64,000 bases of DNA from Methylobacterium mesophilicum SR1.6/6 (GCF_000364445.2 NZ_CP043538.1:6033447-6097446); one strand, 5' to 3'. Positions 26,760 to 35,274 are shown, numbered from the stretch's first letter. The notes: generated by a model from the letters alone, not told the origin. Translations and numbers: made by a program.

Positions 26760-27323
26760 TCAGCCGCTGGTGTTGGTGAAGGAAGTGGTGAGGTTGAGCG
26801 TGTCGCCGGCCCCCATCGAGCGCGGGGTGGCGAAGTCGGACGCGCCGATTAGGATGCCGGCGGTGCCGCCCTTGGTGCTATCGGTGGTGATGAAGGCGCC
26901 GGCCACGGTGACGGTGGCGTTGATGCTGTAGCTCGCCACCGAGGCCGAGTTGTCGAGCGAGGCGGTGGTCGTGCCGGTGACCGAGCCCAGCACCAGCGCC
27001 GGGCGTGCGGCCTGCGAGTAGCCCTGCACCTCGGTCCAGCCGGCGTGACTCGCCATGGTGTCGGTGGCCGCGATCGTGCCGGTGCCCTTGAGGCCGGCGT
27101 AGAACGCGCCCGTGTAGTTCGAGCCCTTCCAGTACTTGGAGAGCATGTCGGCCAGACCAGTGTTGACCGTCAGGTTCTCGATGGTCTCCTCCCACTTCAC
27201 CTGCCCGTCGGGGCCGATGCACTGGAGGGTGTGGAAGGTGCGCGGCATGACGGCACCGCCGAGCAGCGCGCGCGCGATCGCCCCGCCCACGGCCGCGAGG
27301 CCGGCGCCCAAACGTCCCTGCAT
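26760..27323 (-). CDS. Phage structural protein
   Basis: 187 residues. The part W-E-E-T-I-E-N-L-T-V-N-T-G-L-A-D-M-L followed by YWKGSNYTGAFYAGLKGTG and WTEVQGYSQAARPAL is the form of a widespread family of small phage virion or tail proteins. The end (TLNLTTSFTNTSG) looks like a beta-rich stretch. ATG 27323 has AGGA eight bases upstream; family similarity begins near the second Met (27248). Confidence 0.65.
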   Translation of the reverse strand: MQGRLGAGLAAVGGAIARALLGGAVMPRTFHTLQCIGPDGQVKWEETIENLTVNTGLADMLSKYWKGSNYTGAFYAGLKGTGTIAATDTMASHAGWTEVQGYSQAARPALVLGSVTGTTTASLDNSASVASYSINATVTVAGAFITTDSTKGGTAGILIGASDFATPRSMGAGDTLNLTTSFTNTSG

Positions 27324-27334
27324 GTCGTGAGTCC

Positions 27335-28384
27335 TTAGTGGCGCGTGAGCCCCTGCAGGGTCAGCGTGACCTGCATGGTGCCGGCGAGGGTGCGCGTGCC
27401 CTGCCGCCGGCCTTCGAGGGTGAGGGTGACGGTGCGCAGCCCCTGCAGCCGCGGGAGATCCGCGTAGGGGTCGCCCACCTGGAGGAGGGCCTGCAGCGCG
27501 GCCTGGGCGGCGAGCTGCGCCGCGGCCGCGCCGCTGATGGTCGAGGCCGCGGTCTGGTCGAGCCGGGCCGTGAAGGCGAGGCTCGGTCCGACCGCGGTGG
27601 TGGACTGTCCGGCGAGCCCGGGGGCCGCCGGCAGGGTGAGCGTGCCGGTGACGACGAGGCCGCCGGTCGCCAGCGCCCGGGTCGCGGCCTGGAACGTCGT
27701 CGAGGCCGCGATGGTGAGCGCCGCCTGCGCCGAGACGCTCGCGCCCGCCGCCAGGGCGGCGGCGGCGTTGGCGCCGAGGGTGCCGGCGTGGGTCGAGCCC
27801 GCGACCGCGGCGAGCCCGGCGGATGCGCTCGCCGTAGCGGAGCCCGCCACACCCGCGCCGGCCGCGGCGGCGAGCGCGGCGAGGGCGGCCGTCCCGGTCC
27901 GGGCGGTGGCGGCCTGGAGGACGGATGCCGCGAGCGCCACGGTCGCCGTGTAGGCCTGCGCCCCGTCGGTGCGCAGGTCGGTGCCCAGCACCGCGGCGAG
28001 CGCCGCCGCGGCGACCGCCACGGCCTGCGCCTGCGCGCCCTGGCCCTCCGCCTGCGCCAGCGCCACCGCGCCCGCGTAGAGCCCGGCCGCGGCCCCGGAG
28101 AGGCCGAGGGACGCCGGCAGCGAAGCGGAGACCGCGACCGAACCGGAACCCGAGGCCTGCGCCAGCGCCTGCGCCGCGAGGCTCACCGCCGCGCTGTAGG
28201 CCTGCGCGCCGCCCGTGGAGGCCTGCGCGCCCACCGCATCGAGGAGCGCCGCGGCGCTGGCGAGGATCGCCGAGGAAGCGGCCGCCGCGCCCGGGAGCTG
28301 GGCGAGGCCGGCCGACCCGACCGCGGCGAGCTGCGCGGCCCCGGCGTACGCCGGCGACGCCGGGAGCGAGGCCGCCCCAGTCAA
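27335..28384 (-). CDS. Ala-rich repetitive structural-type protein, probably 5'-truncated
   Basis: 349 residues from TTG 28384 (TTGA overlap with the terminase stop), about half of them alanine. It is a long series of quasi-repeats such as AQAYSAAVSLAAQALAQASG and GAQAYTATVALAASVLQAAT, ending in a Thr/Leu strand-rich tail (VTLTLEGRRQGT, MQVTLTLQGLTR). This looks like the distal part of a tail fibre or adhesin. A normal start and N-terminal domain are absent, and the frame stays open upstream into terminase. It is therefore read as the 3' part of a larger gene brought next to terminase by a deletion. Confidence 0.5.
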   Translation of the reverse strand: MTGAASLPASPAYAGAAQLAAVGSAGLAQLPGAAAASSAILASAAALLDAVGAQASTGGAQAYSAAVSLAAQALAQASGSGSVAVSASLPASLGLSGAAAGLYAGAVALAQAEGQGAQAQAVAVAAAALAAVLGTDLRTDGAQAYTATVALAASVLQAATARTGTAALAALAAAAGAGVAGSATASASAGLAAVAGSTHAGTLGANAAAALAAGASVSAQAALTIAASTTFQAATRALATGGLVVTGTLTLPAAPGLAGQSTTAVGPSLAFTARLDQTAASTISGAAAAQLAAQAALQALLQVGDPYADLPRLQGLRTVTLTLEGRRQGTRTLAGTMQVTLTLQGLTRH

Positions 28385-29778
28385 TGAGCCCTGGCCGGCC
28401 GCATCAGGATCGGCGCGAACCCGCGCAGCAGCAGCCGGTCGAGGTTCTGCCAGACCTCGGGCTTCGCCGGGTCGCCTGGTAGGACGAAGTGGCCGATGAG
28501 CGCGCATTCGAGACCCGCGCCCCAGCCCCAGACCGCGCCCTCGACGCGGGCGTTGGCGCCGGATTGGACGTCGCCGCCGAGCGTGAGCGTGCGGACCCAA
28601 TCCGGGATCTCGGCACCGTAGGCCTCCCGGCGCTCCAGGAAGGTGTCCGGCCGGATCTCCTGGCCGTAGCTCTGCCGATGCACCCGGCCGAGCACGTTGT
28701 TGTTGAACGTCTGGACCTTGCCGGCGGGGTCGTCGCAGGCTTCCAGCCACTCCTGTACGATCACGGGCCAGGCCGCGTTCGCGTTCAGCGACATGCCGGT
28801 CCAGAGATGGAAGCCGGCGTGGGGCGTCTTCGGGACCGCGGTCGGCCGCCAGATACCGTTCTCGTCCATCCAGGCCTTGCGGCCCTCGTCGACCGTGTGG
28901 CCGCAGGTGCCCTGGTACCAGACGTCCTTGAGCGATCCGTCCGGGCCGAGGTCCCACTTCATCCCGTGCGGCAGATCCTTTCCGCCCCAGTCGAGGTACT
29001 GGAACACGCCGCAGCGCGGGCAGGGCACGAAGTACCGGCGCTGGTCCGAGGCCAGCCAGCGCTTCCAGATCCGGCTCGTGCTCTCCAGGAGCGGCGTCGA
29101 GCCGAAGATCTGCTTGCGGTTGTAGAAGGTCTCCCCGCGCGTCCAGAACAGCTTGGCCTTGTCGCCTTGGCTGCCGGCGCCCGGGGTCCAGCCGTCCGCG
29201 TCGTACTCGTCGCCGACCTGGAAACGGGCCGAGTAGCGCCGGAAGGCGTCGTCCGAGGCGGCGCCGGGCACCCGCACGATCGCGCCGTTCGACAGCTGGA
29301 AGAAGGTGTTGCTGTCCTGTTTATGGCCCTTTCGGACCGGCCGCAGCATCTCGGCCAGCACCGGGGTCTCGCGCAGCATCGGCGCGATCTCGGTGGCGCC
29401 GAACTCCTCTGCATCCTTCGCCACCGGCTGCGCGAACGCGCACAGCGTCGGTTCCTGGTGGAGGTGGTAGCCCAGCGCCAGCAGCGCGCAGCGGGTGTAG
29501 CCGACGCGCGCCGCCTTCAGCACCGACACCAGCGGGATCGTCGGGTCGCAGAAGGCGTCAACGAGCCCGCGCTGGTACCCGTAGAGGGTCACCTCGCCGC
29601 TCTCCGCCCCCGTGCTCTTCGGGATGCGCCCGAACTTTTCGGCCCAGGCCGAGCCGCTCATCTCCACCTTGAAGGCCAGCGCCTCATCGAACAGCGCGTC
29701 GATCGACCCGCGCAGGGCTTCGCGCCCGGCCGGGTACTCACCCCTCCGGTGGGTGTTGATCCGCTCCGTGAGGCTCAT
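28381..29778 (-). pseudogene. Terminase large subunit (GpA family), C-terminally truncated
   Basis: 465 residues against roughly 600-700 for GpA-family terminases. The N-terminal ATPase is present (VSVLKAARVGYTRCALLALG, FQVGDEYDADG, and the cysteine pairs CPRCG and GTCGH). The protein then stops shortly after WQNLDRLLLRG, where the family normally continues into the endonuclease domain. The final residues (FAPILMRPARAH) look like unrelated sequence. Packaging nuclease activity should be lost. The start at 29778 overlaps the small-subunit gene by 41 bp. Confidence 0.78.
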
Positions 29779-30304
29779 CGTCAGCGTCGCTCTCCGGGAG
29801 CCAGCGGCGGCCGAGCTCCAGCCTGGCGGCCGCGAAGGCTCGATTGGTCTCTTTGCGGGCCAGCGCCTCGATCTCGGGAGCGCTGTCCATCGTCGTGGCG
29901 CGGGCAGCGATCTTGGCCGCCATGTTCGACAGGCCGGTCCGGAGGACCTGGCAGAACGTCGCCAGGTCGGCGATCGCATCGTGCCGTGAGACGACGGACT
30001 TCAGCGCCTCGTCCGCGCCGATCTCGGCCACGACCGCGTTGGCCACCGCGCGACGGCAGTCGGCGTCCTCCCGCCGAGATTTGCTGCTGTCGTCGCCGGC
30101 GCTCATCGCCACGTTCTCGACGGCGCGCTGGATCTTCCAGTCGATCACGGCCGCCGAGTCGAACTGGTACTCGACGCCGTTGCTGCCGCGCTCGACGTAC
30201 GGGCAGCCCTTCTCGACCCATGTCGAGATGGTGTTGGTGCTGACGGCGAAGATCTTGGCGAGCTCGATGCGGTTGAGCAGCCGACCGTCGATCGCGCCGG
30301 ACAT
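29738..30304 (-). CDS. Terminase small subunit-like DNA-binding protein
   Basis: 188 residues beginning MSGAIDGRLLNRIELAKIFA. The N-terminal helix-turn-helix of the Nu1/DUF1441 type is clear (VSTNTISTWVEKGCPYVERG, then FDSAAVIDW). A helical C-terminal oligomerisation region follows. It should recognise the phage packaging site and recruit the large subunit encoded next. ATG 30304 is chosen over a TTG 9 bp upstream. Confidence 0.75.
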   Translation of the reverse strand: MSGAIDGRLLNRIELAKIFAVSTNTISTWVEKGCPYVERGSNGVEYQFDSAAVIDWKIQRAVENVAMSAGDDSSKSRREDADCRRAVANAVVAEIGADEALKSVVSRHDAIADLATFCQVLRTGLSNMAAKIAARATTMDSAPEIEALARKETNRAFAAARLELGRRWLPESDADDEPHGADQHPPEG

Positions 30305-30532
30305 CAACAACAACCCCGGTTCTCAAAATTTCAGAGACGGTGAACCACTGGGGTCCGAATTTCCCTCACCGGCCCCCCCTCCCGGGAAGGACCCTGGGAT
30401 TGGACGGGGGCGCCCTCCGAAGGGCTTTCCCGCGCCGTTCCCGGTAACCATCCCTGCAAGCAGAGATCGAGAGCCGGAACGGCCAACTCTGAGCTCCGTT
30501 CGGATAGATACTCATGTCTACAGGGTGCTGAA

Positions 30533-30772
30533 ATGCGTCAAACGCTGATTTCAACTGCCGGCTGGCTGTTGCTCTTTGGAGTGGCAGTCGCTCAAGCGCA
30601 ATCGATTACCGTTCAAAGGGACGACCCTGCTCCCATCGTGGTCCAACATCCGACAGATGAAGACAAGACACTCACGAGGCACGATTACGGCGATGGCTGC
30701 ACCACTGTGGCCGAGAACAGAGAGGATGCCACGGGCGACCGCACCGCGGTCCGCAGAGAGACCTGCAATTGA
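30533..30772 (+). CDS. Small secreted protein
   Basis: 79 residues with a signal peptide (MRQTLISTAGWLLLFGVAVA, cut after AQAQ) and a mature part with a single Cys pair (DGCTTV and RRETC). Orientation is opposite to all neighbours, so it may be a lysogeny-expressed accessory gene. The 228 bp before it hold no other gene. Confidence 0.5.
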   Translation: MRQTLISTAGWLLLFGVAVAQAQSITVQRDDPAPIVVQHPTDEDKTLTRHDYGDGCTTVAENREDATGDRTAVRRETCN

Positions 30773-30793
30773 GCGTCATCAGCCTCTACGCGA

Positions 30794-31522
30794 TCAGCCC
30801 TTCCGCCGCACGTCGTTGACGACGAAGCGCTCCCAGGCCGCCCGGAAGTGCTTCCGGTACGCGGCCGGCACCACGGCGCCCGCCTTCTCGTAGTAGGGGA
30901 AGCGCTTCTTGTAGCTAACGCCCTTCACGAACAGGAAGATCGGGACCGCGAACTTGTCCTTCTGCAGGTAGATCCCGTCCGGCGCCTTCCCGTGGTTGCG
31001 GAAGACGATGTACTCGACGTTGCGCCCTGCGTTCCGGCGCTTCGAACGCGGCGTGCTGTTCTGGTAGCGGTCGGACTGGGCGCCGAGCGCAGAGAGCATG
31101 CGGGTGATGAAGGCGCCCGACACGTTGCCGTTGCCGTCCTTCGGGCAGCGCGTGCTCGGCACCGCGAACTCGCCCGCGAGCATCAGGCCCTTGCGGATCA
31201 GCAAGACCTCGAACCGCTTGTGGCGGCGCGTGCCGCCGGCGACCTGAGGGCCGAGATACTTCCAAGCCGGGATCGAGCCGTTGCCTTCCTTGAACCCGAG
31301 CTCGGCCGAGAGCCGCTGCTTCGTGGCCGGCCGCACCATCAGGCTGTTGAGCGTGAAGTTCGACGGCTGGTCGAACACGGACCGCATGGTCTCGCGCTCG
31401 GCCTCGCGGGCATCCTTCATCGCGCTGGTCAGCGCGAAGGCGGCGACGAACGGGACCTGCTTGGCGGCGCGCCCGACGGCCTCGGCCTTCAAGCCGAACT
31501 CGCTGGCGTCGAGCTTCAGCAT
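30794..31522 (-). CDS. Phage minor tail/head-completion protein (gpZ-like)
   Basis: 242 residues with an N-terminal helical region (VAAFALTSAMKDAREAERET), then VRPATKQRLSAELGFKEGN and a basic C-terminal half. The A-x-R-L-x-A-x-L-G-F-K-E/D pattern recalls the lambda gpZ-type minor tail family. The assignment is by pattern only. Confidence 0.5.
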   Translation of the reverse strand: MLKLDASEFGLKAEAVGRAAKQVPFVAAFALTSAMKDAREAERETMRSVFDQPSNFTLNSLMVRPATKQRLSAELGFKEGNGSIPAWKYLGPQVAGGTRRHKRFEVLLIRKGLMLAGEFAVPSTRCPKDGNGNVSGAFITRMLSALGAQSDRYQNSTPRSKRRNAGRNVEYIVFRNHGKAPDGIYLQKDKFAVPIFLFVKGVSYKKRFPYYEKAGAVVPAAYRKHFRAAWERFVVNDVRRKG

Positions 31523-31535
31523 GGGGCCGCCGTAT

Positions 31536-31613
31536 TCAGCGCGTGCCCTTCGCTGGCACCGGGATCGCGACCACCTTGCCGGTGCGCGGGTCGAGGATGC
31601 GGATGAATTTCAT
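31536..31613 (-). CDS. Micro-ORF (25 aa)
   Basis: MKFIRILDPRTGKVVAIPVP followed by AKGTR, a basic peptide whose ATG overlaps the upstream stop (ATGA). The clean coupling and protein-like composition support translation; no function known. Confidence 0.4.
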   Translation of the reverse strand: MKFIRILDPRTGKVVAIPVPAKGTR

Positions 31614-31846
31614 CCGAGCACTCCACCTGCCGCGGCCTCCGGCTTGGCCTCCGCGAGCGCACCCCGCATGGCATCTTCCATCCAGCTCACCGCGTCCGAA
31701 AGGCGGGTGAAGGCCGCCAGCAACTCCACCTCGTGGTGGAAATGCGGGAAGGCGGTGACGACGTACCCGCCGTGACGTAGCTCTTGGATGCAGAGGGCCT
31801 GCGGGCGATCGGCAGGTGATTGGCGCTGATGCATCTGAGGCCTCAT
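31610..31846 (-). CDS. Small phage protein
   Basis: 78 residues (HFHHEVELLAAFTRLSDAVS in the middle), start and stop both coupled by ATGA to its neighbours. Probably a phage accessory protein; no family recognised. Confidence 0.5.
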   Translation of the reverse strand: MRPQMHQRQSPADRPQALCIQELRHGGYVVTAFPHFHHEVELLAAFTRLSDAVSWMEDAMRGALAEAKPEAAAGGVLG

Positions 31847-32049
31847 GCGGCAGTGCGGTCGACGAGCGCCAGAAAACGCGTGTGCAACCGGATGGCGAGG
31901 CGCTCGGCGGCCCAGACGTCAAGCTCTCGGGCGCGGACGGCGCGATGGGCGTCGCTCAGCTGCTCGATGGCGGCGCGATGCGCCTTGCGGGCGGCCTGCA
32001 GGTCGCGGCCGAGGTCGGCGATCTGCTCGTTCGTGACCTGGTCTACCAT
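31843..32049 (-). CDS. Small coiled-coil phage protein
   Basis: 68 residues, MVDQVTNEQIADLGRDLQAA and onward: one long charged helix. ATG 32049 has AGGGA about eight bases upstream, which favours it over the ATG at 32058. Confidence 0.5.
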   Translation of the reverse strand: MVDQVTNEQIADLGRDLQAARKAHRAAIEQLSDAHRAVRARELDVWAAERLAIRLHTRFLALVDRTAA

Positions 32050-32051
32050 GA

Positions 32052-32321
32052 TCAGCATCCCTGCATCAGCTGAGGCACGTCCCGGTGCTGCTGCACCAGG
32101 CGCGTCGCGGGCCGCTCGACCGAGAGCTCAGTCGCGTTGTCGAGGACGAGGACGGTGACGTCGCGGACGCCGGCGTCGCGGCACATGCGGATCAGGTCGT
32201 CCTGCCACTTCGCGGCCGTCTCCAGCTGCAGCTTCTGGCGGGTGCGCAGCACCAGGATGTCGCCGTGCCGGACTTCGAGGCGGTCCAGCTGGCGGTCGAT
32301 CTCTTGGGCCAAGGTGCTCAC
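32052..32321 (-). CDS. Small phage protein coupled to the recombinase
   Basis: 89 residues from a GTG inside the recombinase stop (GTGA). Contains ILVLRTRQKLQLETAAKW, then DVTVLVLDNATEL: an alpha/beta arrangement typical of small Methylobacterium phage proteins of unknown role. The overlap explains the non-ATG start. Confidence 0.5.
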   Translation of the reverse strand: MSTLAQEIDRQLDRLEVRHGDILVLRTRQKLQLETAAKWQDDLIRMCRDAGVRDVTVLVLDNATELSVERPATRLVQQHRDVPQLMQGC

Positions 32322-33172
32322 CGGACGATGCGGGCGTGCGCGCCCTTTCGATTGACGTGTGTGACCGCGCCGCCAGTCACGAAGACCACTTCGGTGCGGC
32401 CCGCGTAGACCTGGTTGTTGAGGACGTAGCTGACCGTGCCCGGCCACCACCTCCCGCCCTTCGGCGAGACGATACCGTCGCGGTTCAGATCATCGGCAAT
32501 CGCCCGGACCGTGCGGCCGGCGCCGTTCTGTTCGAAGATCCGGAGCACCACGGGGGCTCGGTCCGGATCGACGACGAGGCCGCCCTTGCCGTCGGACAGA
32601 TAGCCGAACGGAATGCGGCCGCAGCTGAAGCCGCCCTGGCCGGCCTTCTGGACCCGGCCGCCCTTGGTGCGCTCGACGATCGCGTCGCGCTCGTTCTCCG
32701 CCATGGCCGAGAACACCGAGAAGATGAGCTTGCCCGAAGGCGAGCCCGTGTCGATCGCCTCCGTGACCGAGCGGATCGTCACGCCGTGCGCTGTGTCGAG
32801 CTCGGCGGACGTGGTGACCGCGAGTGCGATGTTGCGCGCCAGCCGATCAAACCGCTTCACCAAAAGCACGCTGAAGCGGCGCTCCGTTGCCAGCTCGACC
32901 ACACGGCTGAACCCAGGGCGTTCAGCCGGCTTGGTCGTGCCGGAGATCCCGGGGTCGGCGATGACGTCGATCAGCTCAAGGCCGGTCGCGTCGGCGAACT
33001 TGCGGACCGCGTCTTCCTGGGCGTCGAGGCCGAAGCCCGACTGCGCCTGCTCCTCGGTCGACACCCGCAGGTAGCCGACAGCCTTAGTGCGGACGGTCTC
33101 GCGCTCGGCCGCCTGGACCGCATTCCTACGGATCGCGCGGCGGGCGCGGGCGCTACTTGTAGCCACCCGCAA
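32318..33172 (-). CDS. Serine recombinase (resolvase/invertase family)
   Basis: 284 residues. The catalytic resolvase domain has VGYLRVSTEEQAQSG with the nucleophile Ser, ADPGISGTTKPAERPGF and LLVKRFDRLARN. A shortened recombinase domain follows (GGRIPFGYL-like block and SPKGGRWWPGTVSYVLNN). It is shorter than large serine integrases (about 450-600 residues), so it is more likely a resolvase or small transposon/phage recombinase than the prophage integrase. It sits as one gene of a coupled small-gene operon, which is an odd place for one. The basic N-terminal extension suggests a later start. Confidence 0.82.
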   Translation of the reverse strand: MRVATSSARARRAIRRNAVQAAERETVRTKAVGYLRVSTEEQAQSGFGLDAQEDAVRKFADATGLELIDVIADPGISGTTKPAERPGFSRVVELATERRFSVLLVKRFDRLARNIALAVTTSAELDTAHGVTIRSVTEAIDTGSPSGKLIFSVFSAMAENERDAIVERTKGGRVQKAGQGGFSCGRIPFGYLSDGKGGLVVDPDRAPVVLRIFEQNGAGRTVRAIADDLNRDGIVSPKGGRWWPGTVSYVLNNQVYAGRTEVVFVTGGAVTHVNRKGAHARIVR

Positions 33173-33261
33173 ACCTCTGTGATTGTTAATGTTTTGGACG
33201 CGGCGCGGGCCGCTGTCTGATTATTCAAGAATACTCAGACGTGGCGTGTTTTCGGCGGTCG

Positions 33262-33467
33262 TTACGAGGCCGCGAAGGCCTTCACGCACCCCAGCGCGAA
33301 CCGGCGGTACCAAGCCCGAAACATGGTCAGGCCCGCATCAGCGTCAGCCACGCGTCCGCGATTGCGAACGGCAGCTGGGTGTTGGCTTCGATCCAGATCT
33401 CCGCCGTGCAGCGGTAGACGTCGAGGAGCGACCAGAGGTCGAGGCGGTGGCGCAGCTCAGAGCGCAT
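33262..33467 (-). CDS. Two coupled micro-genes (46 and 20 aa)
   Basis: 33327-33467 encodes MRSELRHRLDLWSLLDVYRC and onward to LTLMRA (46 aa); it starts inside the end of the upstream gene. A 20-residue frame, 33262-33324 (MFRAWYRRFALGCVKAFAAS), begins two bases after its stop. Both have protein-like composition (Trp, Arg, Leu, Ala) and fit the coupled micro-gene style of this operon. Confidence 0.4.
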
Positions 33468-33861
33468 CGTCACTTACCAGGTCCTCGACGATGCGATCGC
33501 GCTCCTCGTCCGACTCGGCGAGCTGGTAGAGGTGCAGTTCGTTGGCGCGATCTGACCGGGCCCAGTCCAGGGCCTCCCACATCGCGCCGCGATGTCCGGC
33601 GCCGACGATGCGGGCGAGGCCGTCATCACCGCGGCGGACCGCCAGGAACACGGCGCCGGGCGCGTCGGATGAGACGGCCTGGTCGAGCGTGAAGACGGCG
33701 ACGACGTAGCGGCGTCCGGAGACACCACGCCACGCGGACAGGGCGACAGCCGACGAGCGGGTCGCGCGAAGGCGCTCCTCACGGACCTCGGGGCGGGTCG
33801 AGCGATCGGACCGGATCCGGCTGAGTTCGTTCGACCATGCGAGGCGGCGACGCGAGCTCAT
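33457..33861 (-). CDS. Phage accessory protein
   Basis: 134 residues. A basic N-terminus (MSSRRRLAWSNELSR) is followed by a beta-rich centre (RRYVVAVFTLDQAV, GAVFLAVRRGDDGLARIVG) and an acidic helical tail (AESDEERDRIVEDLVSDD). ATGA-coupled to the gene upstream. Unknown function. Confidence 0.55.
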   Translation of the reverse strand: MSSRRRLAWSNELSRIRSDRSTRPEVREERLRATRSSAVALSAWRGVSGRRYVVAVFTLDQAVSSDAPGAVFLAVRRGDDGLARIVGAGHRGAMWEALDWARSDRANELHLYQLAESDEERDRIVEDLVSDDAL

Positions 33862-34061
33862 GGCCGTCCGCCGCACTCCACCTTGGTGTAGCGGCCATCG
33901 CCGAGCAGCTCTTCACGGGCGACCGTCGTCTGGCCGGTCATCAGGCAGGCGAAGACGGACGGCACCTTGATGGTGGCGACGTTGAGCGCGGTCTCGCGCG
34001 TGCACTCGGGCTGCGCGGTCGAGGCAGCGCACACCAGGATTAGGGCGAAGACCGTGTTCAT
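33858..34061 (-). CDS. Small exported protein with cysteines
   Basis: 67 residues, a short hydrophobic leader (MNTVFALILVCAASTAQ) and four Cys in total (PECTRE, FACLMTG, VECGG). Probably periplasmic and disulfide-bonded. ATGA-coupled on both sides. Confidence 0.5.
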   Translation of the reverse strand: MNTVFALILVCAASTAQPECTRETALNVATIKVPSVFACLMTGQTTVAREELLGDGRYTKVECGGRP

Positions 34062-34351
34062 GCGCCGGGCATCCCTTCGACGGGCAGGCAGCGGGCGGTG
34101 ATCCGCGCTCCGGCCGGCAGCAGCTTGGTGAGGTCGGCGAACTCGGCGATGCGGCCGGCGCGCGTCATGCAGACGTACTTGCTCTCGGTCCGCTCGCGGC
34201 CGAGCATCACCCGGCAGGCCTTGGTGCAGGCCTGGACTTCGATGCGCCAGCCGAGGACGGCGGCGTGGCCCGGGCCCATGGCGCCGAGCAGGATCGCGGT
34301 CGCCAGCGCCATCTCCAGGATGAGGAGCGCCAGCAGGCCGCGAATGGTCAT
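34058..34351 (-). CDS. Small membrane/exported protein
   Basis: 97 residues starting MTIRGLLALLILEMALATAI, a hydrophobic signal or anchor, with a Cys-containing mature region (ACTKACRVMLGRERTESKYVC). The start is fixed by ATGA coupling with the gene before it. Confidence 0.5.
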   Translation of the reverse strand: MTIRGLLALLILEMALATAILLGAMGPGHAAVLGWRIEVQACTKACRVMLGRERTESKYVCMTRAGRIAEFADLTKLLPAGARITARCLPVEGMPGA

Positions 34352-34518
34352 CGGCGTGAGCTCTTGGTCGGCAGAAGCACGACAGTCAGGCTGATCAGGA
34401 TCAGCGCGACGATGGCCCAGGCGATCATCGGCGCGACCGCGCTGGATGCGATCGGCCACTCGGCGGTGCGCGTGACGACATCAGCCGCGGGCACGTAGTC
34501 GAAGAAGGGGCCGTCCAT
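34348..34518 (-). CDS. Small single-pass membrane protein (56 aa)
   Basis: MDGPFFDYVPAADVVTRTAE leads into a transmembrane helix (MIAWAIVALILISLTVVLL) and a basic end (TKSSRR). Both ends are coupled to neighbours. It could be a holin-like or regulatory membrane peptide; no family recognised. Confidence 0.5.
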   Translation of the reverse strand: MDGPFFDYVPAADVVTRTAEWPIASSAVAPMIAWAIVALILISLTVVLLPTKSSRR

Positions 34519-34519
34519 G

Positions 34520-34666
34520 TCAGGGGGCTTCGCCGACGGACAGGGCGCGGCCGGCGTGCACTGGACGCCCGATGCACAGCGCCGGGGCCGGATCGCGCCA
34601 GGAGCGGATCGGCGCGGCGCGGCGCAAGCCGATCATCAGAGCCAAGCGCGCGACGAGCCGGGGCAT
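34520..34666 (-). CDS. Small basic protein (48 aa)
   Basis: MPRLVARLALMIGLRRAAPI then RSWRDPAP and a short tail. Short amphipathic N-terminus. Start adjoins the stop of the upstream gene. Unknown. Confidence 0.4.
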   Translation of the reverse strand: MPRLVARLALMIGLRRAAPIRSWRDPAPALCIGRPVHAGRALSVGEAP

Positions 34667-35046
34667 CACTGCCTCCAGGCGTGCAGGACGCCGCGGGCGT
34701 GCTCGCGCTGCTCCTCGACGAAGTGGTCGCGGAACACCGGCAGGCTGAGACCGCGCACCACGGCGAGTTCGTCGAGGACGGTGGGAGCCGCCACGACGCG
34801 CGTGACGTTCGCGACGTCGTCGCCGCGCACCGCGCGGATGAGGTCGCGGAAGAGGCCGATCACGGAAGGCGAGTGGACGATCACCACCGCGCCGCTCTTC
34901 GGCAGGTCCATGATCATGCGACGCGTGCGGCCGGACCGGCGCTTCTCGGCCGGGGTCGGCTTGCCTGCGTCCAGGCGCTCGGAGGCGGAGTAACCCCGCA
35001 CATCCGCGGAGACGCCGACGCGCAGTGGGGTATCCTGCAACTGCAC
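34666..35046 (-). CDS. Phage accessory protein
   Basis: 126 residues from a GTG placed immediately after the upstream TGA. Contains RRMIMDLPKSGAVVIVHSPS and VIGLFRDLIRAVRGDD: an alpha/beta domain with a nucleotide-binding look but no definite Walker motif. Unknown function. Confidence 0.55.
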   Translation of the reverse strand: MQLQDTPLRVGVSADVRGYSASERLDAGKPTPAEKRRSGRTRRMIMDLPKSGAVVIVHSPSVIGLFRDLIRAVRGDDVANVTRVVAAPTVLDELAVVRGLSLPVFRDHFVEEQREHARGVLHAWRQ

Positions 35047-35211
35047 TCAGATCACCACGATGACGAGGGTGCCGAAGCTCACCCGGGAGCAGTCTCCGGA
35101 GACGCGGGCGCGCAGGCGCTCGGCGCGGCGCCGGAGATCCGGCGTGCACGCCTGGCAGGCAAGCACCGCGTCGCACATCGCGACGGTGGCTTGGCGCTGG
35201 CGGAGCGGCAT
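35047..35211 (-). CDS. Small phage protein (54 aa)
   Basis: MPLRQRQATVAMCDAVLACQ, then ACTPDLRRRAE and a hydrophobic C-terminus (FGTLVIVVI). Directly abuts the next GTG start. First gene after an intrinsic terminator, so a promoter for the small-gene operon probably lies in 35212-35225 or reads through. Confidence 0.45.
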   Translation of the reverse strand: MPLRQRQATVAMCDAVLACQACTPDLRRRAERLRARVSGDCSRVSFGTLVIVVI

Positions 35212-35225
35212 GGGCAGTCCAAATG

Positions 35226-35250
35226 GAAAAACCCCGCGCGAGGGCGGGGT
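35226..35250 (-). terminator. Intrinsic terminator inside the early operon
   Basis: On the minus strand ACCCCGC-cctcgc-GCGGGGT is followed by TTTTT. It lies between two co-directional phage genes, so it may act as an antitermination-controlled checkpoint. Confidence 0.8.
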
Positions 35251-35274
35251 CGGGATCGGTGTGTGGGCAGACCG

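Noticed and set aside
27338..28387. A 349-codon plus-strand frame opposite the Ala-rich phage ORF
   Set aside because: Composition is Arg/Gly-rich, as expected for the complement of Ala codons in high-GC DNA.
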